Made by a program: the position numbers and the translations under genes | From: Sordariomycetes sp. S80-01Y | Lineage: Eukaryota; Ascomycota; Sordariomycetes | Assembly: GCA_037042185.1 (NCBI GenBank) | Contig: JAXQJY010000027.1 | Span: forward strand, 2,790,001-2,854,000 | DNA length: 64,000 nt | Direction of reading: 5' to 3' | Notes under the pieces: model-generated | What the model saw: only the letters and a program-made list of their open reading frames with translations | Told to the model about the DNA's origin: nothing | Database searches by the model: none | Shown here: positions 56,877 to 64,000 of the stretch, one piece after another | Numbering within the stretch: position 1 is the stretch's first letter | Layout of the letters: each line of letters opens with the position of its first letter

Positions 56877-57439
56877 AGTTGCAGATTTTGGTTTGTAGTG
56901 GAAAAGTTGAGGTCAGAGGCTGGAATGTCAAGACTGGCTGGACCTTGGACGAGCTGGAGCTGGGAGTATGGTCACGTGATGCGGTTGTGGATGGTTAAGT
57001 GGATGGAATACCTTAGTATCTCTAATGAGTATCGAGACACGCACCGTACTGGAGTAACTACGTTCAGATAGTTTGTTGATTTTCATCATTTACGGTTTTG
57101 TATGAATGTTGTTAAATGGAAAAAGGGAGCGCAGTGCTCCGGCGCGGCAACATGGTCGGTTTTCTGCAACGCGAGCCAACAGGTTCACATGGTTCACCGC
57201 GGTGACTCGTTCAAAACTGCGGTTGATGTTTTGTATTGACAAAAGGGACACCCTGACGCCGAGTAATGCCGCCGCCGCGTCTTCACGTCTCTCCCTTCTA
57301 ACAGAGGGCGACGCTCCGCTAGCTGATCGACCCGACCGAATTGCTCCTGGAATAAAACTACCAGTTGTTTCATCGAATATCATGCGTCCTCCCCATAAGT
57401 TATCATCATTCCCTGGCCATTTCGTTTCGTATCGCGCGC
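56877..57439. other. Intergenic region, Y14 promoter and eS30 3' side
   Basis: 563 bases. It contains a TCACGTGA palindrome at 56972-56979 close to the Y14 start and a TACCTTAGTA word near 57008. No gene is seen. Confidence 0.45.
56972..56979. promoter_or_regulatory. TCACGTGA palindrome upstream of Y14
   Basis: A perfect octamer palindrome 96 bases before the Y14 start codon, identical to those upstream of QCR6 and eS30. It fits a bHLH E-box site; use in vivo is inferred. Confidence 0.45.
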
Positions 57440-57809
57440 TTAAGAGCCGGGGTTGGGGTTCATCTATCCAAGCCGTCAGTATACCGTTGGCGGTCGAGTT
57501 TGGGAGTTGTGAAGGGCTGCGAACCTTCCGCTTTCCACCGGTCATTGTGACGTTGACGAAGCGACGGGTGTACTTGAGACGCTTGAGAGCGCGGCCCTTG
57601 GGAACCTTGGGCTTCTCCTGGGGCTCAACCTGTTCCGTTTGTTAGACATCGGTTCGTGGGAAATGGTCGTCGTCATCGGGTCGCGGTGGTTCGTACCTTG
57701 GGGGTCTGAGACTTGACCTTGCCTGCGATACGTTAGCGAGGAAAAATCTTTATTTATTCCTGTGAGAAAACATACCAGCACGGGCGAGAGAACCGTGAAC
57801 CTTTCCCAT
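57440..57809 (-). CDS. RPS30: 40S ribosomal protein eS30
   Basis: Four very short exons in gene order, 57809-57776, 57722-57697, 57629-57525 and 57463-57440, give 62 residues, the usual size. Joined sequence begins [20 protein letters not shown], continues [19 protein letters not shown], and ends MTGGKRKMNPNPGS, all diagnostic of eS30. The last exon of eight codons follows a 61-nt intron (GTTCGC...GATAG); reading through that intron would give an unrelated tail. Unlike animal FAU there is no ubiquitin-like N-terminal fusion, as is normal in fungi. eS30 lies on the shoulder of the 40S subunit near the decoding site. A TCACGTGA palindrome lies 101 bases upstream. Confidence 0.95.
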
Positions 57810-57909
57810 TTTGATGGATTGTGTCGTTTGGTGATGGTGTTGAAGAGGTGATCGGAGCGGCGATTTTCAGGAAATTTGGAGGGATGCGTTTGTGCGTGCA
57901 TGGGTGGGC

Positions 57910-57917
57910 TCACGTGA
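57910..57917. promoter_or_regulatory. TCACGTGA palindrome upstream of eS30
   Basis: A perfect octamer palindrome 101 bases before the eS30 start codon. Same octamer and similar distance as at the Y14 gene. Function inferred only. Confidence 0.45.
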
Positions 57918-58407
57918 GCGGGGAGCCAGGGCGGCGCCTGCGGAAGAAAGTCCCCCGAGATGGTTGAGTCAGACCGGCTGACATAAGCACATTAGCTGCC
58001 CAGGTTCGTTAATTGTCTGCTACACTACCCTGGAACCGTACCTTTGGCGTGCATGATTCGCATCGACCAGGCGTTCAAGCTCGTGCGTTTAGATTATGTC
58101 CTGAGGCTGTTCGAACTTCGAAGCGTTTAATGCAGCACATATCCTGCGATGTATTACCTCCGAGTGTGAAGATTCTATCTGCTGTTCCCAGCGAACAGCA
58201 TTGATACCTCTCTTCGGCTTACGGCTGCACAACTGTTAAAGACACTACAGATACAGGCGCTTGTCTCACCAAACCAGGCGTCGGCTCACTCTCTCGACGT
58301 ACGAGCCCAAGAATATTCATATGATCATAATTTCAGCTGGATTATCTGGATATTCTTCTGTCTACTGAACGTTCCGCGATCGAGCCGATGTTCCGTGATG
58401 TTGACAC

Positions 58408-58415
58408 TGACGTCA
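58408..58415. promoter_or_regulatory. TGACGTCA (CRE-type) palindrome
   Basis: The perfect palindrome TGACGTCA lies about 155 bases before the start of the PAF-acetylhydrolase-like gene. It is the classical binding site of CREB/ATF-type bZIP factors, which fungi use in stress responses. Use here is inferred. Confidence 0.4.
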
Positions 58416-58566
58416 CGTTTTTGACTCTTGGCGTATGGCCCTATCGTGGGCCTCCCGGGGCACTTACTCCTGACTATTGACTTGACCAAGACTTTTGCCC
58501 AGCTCTTGAAAACTCTACACACCATGCCTTTCACCCTTTCTTCTCCCACATCACTGCCTAGTCAGC

Positions 58567-60396
58567 ATGGAAGCGACAGAACCGGGAGAGACCGCGCCCC
58601 CGCGGGCTGACACGCGCCGAGTGCGGCGCGCTGCCGTTGTCCCGCCCAAGACGCTGCGCGACAGACTGCTCCATCGGCTGCCACATTATACTGGACCCTT
58701 CAACGTCGGGTATATGGACGTCGAAGTGCCAGCACGGGATCCCCGGCCGATTTCCAACCTGAAGCGCGACGGCAAGCCCGTGCTGCGACTCGATACCGTG
58801 TTGATGGGTATCTACTACCCAGCGGAGATCCGGAAGGACCTGAAAACATCGGATGGAACTGAAAACCTTCATCGAGTGGATTGGATGCCGAGACCTCGGA
58901 CTGCCACATCGAAAGGTTATGCTAAAATGATGGGGCTGCCGTGGCAGCCTGTGACGGCGTACCTGGCGTCGACATCTCTCTTCACCAAGCTTCCTGCATT
59001 CCGGAATGCAAAGCTAGCAGAACACTGGCCGCAGGATATCTTGGACGATGAGGGGCCAAGCGGTCAGACAGCACGTGAGGAAGAACAAGACCCAACGGAC
59101 AAACCCAGGTTCCCAGTCATCATCTTCAGCCACGGCCTGGGCGGATCCCGTCTGTGCTACAGCGCAATCTGCGGAGAGCTGGCAAGCTTCGGTTTCGTCG
59201 TTGTGGCCTTGGAGCATAGAGACGGGAGTGCGGCGAGGACGCATGTCAGTTTGCCGGGCGATGCCGAGGCAAATAACATTGAGTCCTCCACAGCGCAGCT
59301 ATTCACAAACAACGACGGTGACTACAACCACAAGGACAAGCATGTTCGGCGGCGGCGACAGAAGAATCTGAATCCATACTATGTGGTTGACTATATTCTT
59401 CCAAAGGATAATGCGCAAGATACCTCTCCTCACAATCCAAAAGGGGTGGATCAAACTCTACGCTCGGCGCAGATTGAGTTGAGACTTGCAGAAATCAAAG
59501 AGGCCTTCTATGTGTTGGAGATGATCAACAGTGGCCAGGGCGAGGATATCGCGGCTGCAAATCTGCGGAAGAAGGGTAATATCGGCTCCAGCTCCCTGGG
59601 GCTGAAGGGCGTCAATTGGGATCATTGGAAGCACCGAATGTTCCTCCAGAACGTGACGATGATGGGGCACTCTTTTGGTGGCGCCACAACTGTGCAAGCC
59701 TGTCGGGGACACAACCTCCCGTGGATCGGGCAGGGCGTCATGCTCGATGCCTGGGGCCAAGGAACGCCTCTTGGCGGCGAGACGCCACACGATAGGGTGA
59801 ATAAGCCGATCATCACGATATCGTCGGAAGCTTTCATGCACTGGAAGGGCAACTTTGACCGGATATTGGACATTTGCGGCGAGGCGGAGAAGTCTGGACA
59901 GCTGTGCTGGATGTTGACGCTGTGCGGATCGACGCATCTGTCGCAGTCAGACTTTTCAGTGCTTTACCCGCACTGGATGTCATTCTTCATGAAGTCCATG
60001 GTCAACCCGGTCCGGGCCTTCTATCTGACTATCGCGGCATCGCTGGAGTTCCTCGATATTACGCTTCCGCCGGAGCAGACCAAGTACAACACTTGGATCA
60101 ACGAGAAACTCCTTGAGACCGGCGGTATCGTTCATAACCCGGATGAACCACTTCGACCTGACCACGCACCAGATGACAAGTATGTCGCGGTGCGATTGAA
60201 AATTCCAAACGAGTTCTGGGCTAGGGTCAGAGCATGGCTCAAAAGAATAAAGCACAGGATTTTGTGCACAGGCGAAGACGAGCTGGACATGGTCAACGGC
60301 TTGCAGGACTTCAGCGAGCAGCAAGAAGAAATTTGGACGCATCTGAGGCCCACAAAGGCGAGGGTCGAGGAACACATGAGACAATCGAGAGCCTGA
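58567..60396 (+). CDS. PAF-acetylhydrolase-like alpha/beta hydrolase
   Basis: A single exon of 609 codons. The first 50 residues are Arg/Pro-rich. The alpha/beta hydrolase core shows PVIIFSHGLGGSRLCYS (oxyanion region, about 182-198), FVVVALEHRDGSA, and the nucleophile elbow GHSFGGATT with Ser369. The later aspartate (MLDAWGQG, about 395) and a histidine in GSTHLSQSDF (about 461) complete a plausible triad. This pattern is that of platelet-activating-factor acetylhydrolase isoform II. Fungal members are larger, with an insert (about 230-330, basic and Asn-rich) before the nucleophile and a C-terminal helical extension. There is no signal peptide, so an intracellular phospholipase that removes short or oxidised acyl groups is the likeliest role. 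The natural substrate is unknown. Confidence 0.9.
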   Translation: MEATEPGETAPPRADTRRVRRAAVVPPKTLRDRLLHRLPHYTGPFNVGYMDVEVPARDPRPISNLKRDGKPVLRLDTVLMGIYYPAEIRKDLKTSDGTENLHRVDWMPRPRTATSKGYAKMMGLPWQPVTAYLASTSLFTKLPAFRNAKLAEHWPQDILDDEGPSGQTAREEEQDPTDKPRFPVIIFSHGLGGSRLCYSAICGELASFGFVVVALEHRDGSAARTHVSLPGDAEANNIESSTAQLFTNNDGDYNHKDKHVRRRRQKNLNPYYVVDYILPKDNAQDTSPHNPKGVDQTLRSAQIELRLAEIKEAFYVLEMINSGQGEDIAAANLRKKGNIGSSSLGLKGVNWDHWKHRMFLQNVTMMGHSFGGATTVQACRGHNLPWIGQGVMLDAWGQGTPLGGETPHDRVNKPIITISSEAFMHWKGNFDRILDICGEAEKSGQLCWMLTLCGSTHLSQSDFSVLYPHWMSFFMKSMVNPVRAFYLTIAASLEFLDITLPPEQTKYNTWINEKLLETGGIVHNPDEPLRPDHAPDDKYVAVRLKIPNEFWARVRAWLKRIKHRILCTGEDELDMVNGLQDFSEQQEEIWTHLRPTKARVEEHMRQSRA

Positions 60397-61871
60397 GTGC
60401 AGATGAGCTGAGCTCAGCTGAACGGGACGAGTGGACCGACATTTTCGTGACATTGACAACGCAAGAAGATACCCTTTAGAATGCATCCACAGTAGCTACG
60501 AGACCGCGATTAGAGATACTAGATCGATATCACCTTATGAAAACCCCTCTCACCGCATGCTTGCCCTGCGATTGCGCCCCAAAATCCGAGACATCAGCGT
60601 TGGCTAGTTCGTAAGTTCCTTCACCACTAGTCTGGAGACAGACGTTGAGGGGTTCACGCCTGGACTGAGACCCCTCAACGTCTGTCTCCATCCTCTTGCT
60701 CAGCCGTCGTCCGTCCTATCGCAGGCTGCATCTCATCCCCGCATACGTCAAGACTGTCGAGCATGTCACGATGCTGGATCTGGCCTCGCTAGCATCGCCA
60801 ACCACAAGAAGAGGCAGGCATCGCAGGGCCGAGCTTACTGGCAAGCTATTTTTGGGTTTGGCTGGCTCTCGACAAGGGCTGAAGGAATGTGCCAATGGGA
60901 TGGCAGGAATGGGGACTCCATCTTCCTTGGTGGGTTAGGCGCATCGGGAGTCCGGGAGGATGGCCCCAACGGCAGAACCCTGGTGGTCCCCCCTTGACCC
61001 TCTAGCGGGAGAGCTTCGTATTCTGGGACATGGGTGCGTGTAAGTGACGCCAATCCAGCAGTCTGGGCGTCGTCCTTCTGGAATACACTTTCGACCATCG
61101 TGAGGATGATATGGAAATCGATAGCAATTGGCCCGTCACTAGCTCTAAGCAGGAAATTCGTGAGGTCAGACATTCTTTAAAAGCGGCCCAATTCGCGGGG
61201 AAGCGTGAGAAAGGCGTCGGAAGGGCCAGCAGCTGGTGGTAGTGGGATCGCCGTGGGAGGCGCCAAGACGCAGAATACGACCAGCACATCTCGTATCGCT
61301 CACTCCAAACAAGTCGTCAAACAAGCAACGCAAGGGCATCGTCGGATCTCCCACCTTTGGCTGAGATCTTGCAGCGGCATCCTGCTTTTCTTGGGTCGGC
61401 CAGGGTGATTACTTTGTACGACGAGTAGTACAAGCATACCGTCGCGCCATCCCACCCTTTCCTCTTCTCCCAGAGAACCCTTCCATCTTCACTTTTCAAC
61501 CTTCATCACCTCGATTATCGTGCGGCTTCTCCGAGAGGCGCCGTCGCAACAACTTCCTCCTTCTCGTCGCCGAGGGGAAAGTTGGCAACAGGCTATTGTC
61601 CTCTTTTTAACCGATTTGTGCAGTGTCTGCAGCTGGCGCCATCTTCAGGTCGTTTCAGGCTCCAAGTCCGACGCCTCAGGGCAGCACGACCTCAGGCTGC
61701 CACCGCTGCTACGCCCCTCAATTCATTGCCTCAGCTCAGCCCTCAGCACCAAATTCATCGCCAAGATCTCGCCATCCTTCGTCGACATTCTGCTGCACTA
61801 GCAGTGCATGAGCTGCGTCGCAGCTGCCGCCAGCTGCCGTCGGGACGTCAAGCAGCCTCTCCACCGCCATT
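60397..61871. other. Intergenic region with a strong hairpin
   Basis: 1.5 kb between the hydrolase and the last gene. It contains the 21-bp inverted repeat described separately. The 400 bases before 61872 are pyrimidine-rich and probably form the promoter and leader of the last gene. Short open frames show no domain. Confidence 0.5.
60633..60690. repeat. Perfect 21-bp inverted repeat with 16-nt loop
   Basis: Arms at 60633-60653 and 60670-60690 are exact reverse complements (the left arm starts TGGAGACAGACGTTGAGG and ends GGT). The spacer of 16 bases is TCACGCCTGGACTGAG. Transcribed from either strand it would fold into an uninterrupted 21-bp stem. It sits about 240 bases after the hydrolase stop, in non-coding DNA. 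Possible roles include transcript 3'-end structure, a small-RNA precursor or the scar of a recent DNA rearrangement; sequence alone does not decide. Confidence 0.9.
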
Positions 61872-64000
61872 ATGGCTGCCACTGTGGCTCCCCCAAACCT
61901 GAAGCACCCTTTGACCTCGCCCAAGCGCACGCGGCCAGCCCGCTCCAACAGCCTGCAGCGCATGCTCGAGCTGGAAAAGCAGTGCATGGTGAGTTTTTCC
62001 CGACCCTTGGGGTCTCAGTCTGGATTCATGCTGATCATTTCTGCGCCCCAATCACAGCTCGACCGCCGCAACGCGCATAATGCCGACCCGGATCCAGCCT
62101 CCCCGCCCAAGACCCCTACGCATTCGACCACGCAGTCTAAGCCTCCCTCGCAGACGACTCACAATTCTCCGGTCCCTACTGGCAGAGTGCATGCTTCTCG
62201 TCCTACCATCCCTCGCCGCCAGCTTCCTTCCACGTCGCCTTCTGTTGCATCCCAGAATTCAGCCGCTGGCCAGCAATCCGTCCAGCAGCCGCGCTACCGC
62301 CAAATGCAGCACCCGTACGAGCTGCCGCCCATCAACACCGGCGCAGGCATTGGCATTGATGCCGCCAATATTGCCAGCAAAGTATTTTCCGCCTCCGGTC
62401 CAGCCTCACCCGCCGCAGGTCCGCCCGGCATGAGGGATGCACAGCGTCGTGCGGCCAAGACTGGACAGTCCGCCACCGGCCAGGCCAAGGTCACCTCGCC
62501 AGTTAAGCCGACTAACTCACTTGACATCGACTTAGAAGAGAGGAGAGAAATGTGCCAGAGTCCGAGCTGGGATGCCTACAGTCGCCGCAAGAAGGAGAAG
62601 AAAGATAAGGAGCAAGCAGACAAGGAAGCTAAAGCAAAGAAACGACGTCTTTCCAAAGCTCAACCGCCTTCCCCAGCTTTGAACCCCCCCGGACCGATCC
62701 TGCACCAAGACAAGGCTGGGCCCTACCCTCCCTCTGCCCGGAGAAGTCTCGCCCAGGCTCGGGCAGAAGCCTGCATGTCTGACTCGAATCTCGCGCAACC
62801 ACGTCAGCAAAAGGAACGTCCTGCTAGCGTCGCGGGCCTGTCCACTCCGGACTTGCCCTTGCCGCAGGATATACCTGCTGCTCAGCAGTCGAGAGGACGC
62901 TCCAGTTCTTTTTCTTCTTTGTTCAGGAGCAGACGGCCAAGTGTTGATCAATCTGATTCTGGCTTTATTGGAGGCGTCAAGCTTGAGCAACAACGACTAG
63001 AAGCCACTCAGAGGGACTTGAACGAGCATGCTGTTTCCATCAACGACCTTCCGCCGCCGCGATTGAAGACCGACAAGCGATCTCCTAGTCCTCTTAGGAT
63101 CTTTGCCCCCAAACACGAAACCAAGGACAAGAACCAGCGAGCTTACCCTCCGATCGCCATCAAGACATCCGGCAGGAATCAGGCGCTGCTAGCTCCCGAA
63201 TCCCCGACCGCGGACGACAACATGTCGAAGAGCTGGCGAGCCCGGATGGGTTTGAAGGAAAAGAAGGATATCAAGGAGAAGGGGCATAAACTCACTAAGT
63301 CGCCATCGGCACTGAAGGAAGACACTAGGATCAAGTCGCTACCGAGATCCGAGTCGGCACCGGCCATCTCATCACCGACCATTGTACAGAGATACCGCGG
63401 CCCAATTGACGACGAAAAGATGAACATGCTTGGGACTTTCGACCCCTCAGCTCATCCTGCCTTGACACAGAGGTCTAATGGGCCTACGCAAGTTTGCAAA
63501 CCCGGCAGTGATCACTCTGATGAGACCGCCAACTCTGGTTCGGAGACGTCCTACAACACCGTGCCCGAGTCGCCTCCGCCACCTCCCCGACGAAGCTCTA
63601 AGAGAAAGTCGCTGATCAGTCTGGGCGATGCAACCAATGTGCCGAGTCCTCAGCCCTCACCACATTCTGGGCAGAGCCATGACACCAATAAGAACAATGA
63701 AACTGCCGAGCCAAAGCGACCCGCACCCCTGGTGCCTTCTCAGACAATGCCGGAAATGCGCCAGAAAACTGGCGGGGATCGAGCCCCTCGCCCTGCGTCG
63801 AAGAGGTGGTCGGTATCGGATCCCCCAAGCATCCCCTACGATTCTCTGGACCCCTTAATCAGCAACGACAAGTCTGCACATTCTAAGAAGACCTTGAAAG
63901 AAGCAGCTCGGGCGGCTTTCGGCCGGAATAGTCTTCCTGCACCAACGATGCCTGCTGCGACTTCGGAGAGGCCCGCCAGCCGATCGAGGTCTCCCATGCG
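61872..64000 (+). CDS. Large disordered protein of unknown function, 3' end outside window
   Basis: Exon 1 is 61872-61988 (39 codons). A 69-nt intron (GTGAGT...CACAG) leads in phase 0 to an exon from 62058 that stays open to the right edge, giving at least 686 residues. The protein starts MAATVAPPNLKHPLTSPKRT and has a short helix RSNSLQRMLELEKQCM across the splice. The rest is Ser/Pro/Lys-rich, with a basic coiled segment (SRRKKEKKDKEQADKEAKAK, about 222-241), repeated SxSLF/RS and SPS motifs, a poly-Pro stretch (ESPPPPPRRSSKRKS) and RWSVSD. This looks like a phospho-regulated scaffold, but I recognise no domain. The continuous open frame of over 1.9 kb with GC-biased third positions supports that it is coding. 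The C-terminal part, which may hold the domain, is missing. Confidence 0.8.
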   Translation, partial: MAATVAPPNLKHPLTSPKRTRPARSNSLQRMLELEKQCMVSFSRPLGSQSGFMLIISAPQSQLDRRNAHNADPDPASPPKTPTHSTTQSKPPSQTTHNSPVPTGRVHASRPTIPRRQLPSTSPSVASQNSAAGQQSVQQPRYRQMQHPYELPPINTGAGIGIDAANIASKVFSASGPASPAAGPPGMRDAQRRAAKTGQSATGQAKVTSPVKPTNSLDIDLEERREMCQSPSWDAYSRRKKEKKDKEQADKEAKAKKRRLSKAQPPSPALNPPGPILHQDKAGPYPPSARRSLAQARAEACMSDSNLAQPRQQKERPASVAGLSTPDLPLPQDIPAAQQSRGRSSSFSSLFRSRRPSVDQSDSGFIGGVKLEQQRLEATQRDLNEHAVSINDLPPPRLKTDKRSPSPLRIFAPKHETKDKNQRAYPPIAIKTSGRNQALLAPESPTADDNMSKSWRARMGLKEKKDIKEKGHKLTKSPSALKEDTRIKSLPRSESAPAISSPTIVQRYRGPIDDEKMNMLGTFDPSAHPALTQRSNGPTQVCKPGSDHSDETANSGSETSYNTVPESPPPPPRRSSKRKSLISLGDATNVPSPQPSPHSGQSHDTNKNNETAEPKRPAPLVPSQTMPEMRQKTGGDRAPRPASKRWSVSDPPSIPYDSLDPLISNDKSAHSKKTLKEAARAAFGRNSLPAPTMPAATSERPASRSRSPM

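Larger units (their letters stand above)
57810..58566. other. Divergent promoter region, eS30 / PAF-acetylhydrolase-like gene
   Basis: 757 bases between divergent starts. The eS30 side carries TCACGTGA at 57910-57917. A TGACGTCA palindrome lies at 58408-58415, about 155 bases before the lipase ATG; it matches a CRE/bZIP-type site. No gene is seen. Confidence 0.5.

Noticed and set aside
52996-60396. GH3, PAF-hydrolase and cyclodeaminase genes as one metabolic cluster
   Set aside because: Interrupted by Y14 and eS30 housekeeping genes, mixed orientations, no core biosynthetic enzyme, transporter or pathway regulator.

Overview
The window looks like a gene-rich chromosome segment from a filamentous ascomycete, probably Sordariomycetes and perhaps Hypocreales. 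The evidence is many short introns (about 43 to 110 nt) with fungal GTAAGT/GTGAGT/GTATGT-type donors and CTRAC/CTGAY branch points. Open reading frames are GC-rich, and the gene set is typically fungal: Qcr6, Erg27, Scp160, a Cla4-like PAK, Rsc9, Lsb3/Ysc84, Sft1, Age2, Pot1 and eS30. The species cannot be named from sequence alone. I found no rRNA, tRNA, CRISPR array, transposon, LTR element or virus-derived remnant that I could support.

Layout from left to right. 1-3.07 kb is gene-free leader or intergenic DNA. Then come a WBP2-like GRAM protein (+), Qcr6 (+), an FLVCR-type MFS transporter (+), the sterol 3-ketoreductase Erg27 (-) and the multi-KH protein Scp160/vigilin (-). After a 2.5 kb gap lie a p21-activated kinase (+) and a mitochondrial-type SDR dehydrogenase (-). 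The largest gap follows (22.4-27.5 kb), then Rsc9 (-), a zinc-cluster protein of unknown role (+), Lsb3/Ysc84 (-), and an F-box-like protein (+). Next is a divergent pair of unrecognised proteins, here called A (-) and B (+), sharing a 0.6 kb promoter region. Then Sft1 (+), ArfGAP Age2 (-), MsrB (+), peroxisomal thiolase (+), an ornithine cyclodeaminase/mu-crystallin protein (-), a 2.7 kb gap, a GH3 beta-glucosidase with a PA14 insert (+), Y14/RBM8A (-), eS30 (-), a PAF-acetylhydrolase-like lipase (+), and a large unknown protein that runs off the right edge (+).

Most genes are unrelated housekeeping genes (respiration, sterol synthesis, trafficking, translation, chromatin, beta-oxidation). 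There is no biosynthetic cluster. The best candidate for something undescribed is the divergent A/B pair (38.9-41.8 kb). Its products resemble each other weakly in their N-terminal halves and match no family I recognise. Other items worth a look are a perfect 21-bp hairpin at 60.63-60.69 kb, a tandem C-terminal repeat in the zinc-cluster protein, a Ser-rich insert in the cyclodeaminase, and TCACGTGA palindromes upstream of three short housekeeping genes.

Exon boundaries were worked out by hand from splice consensus, reading phase and protein-family fit. They are predictions, not transcript-supported models.
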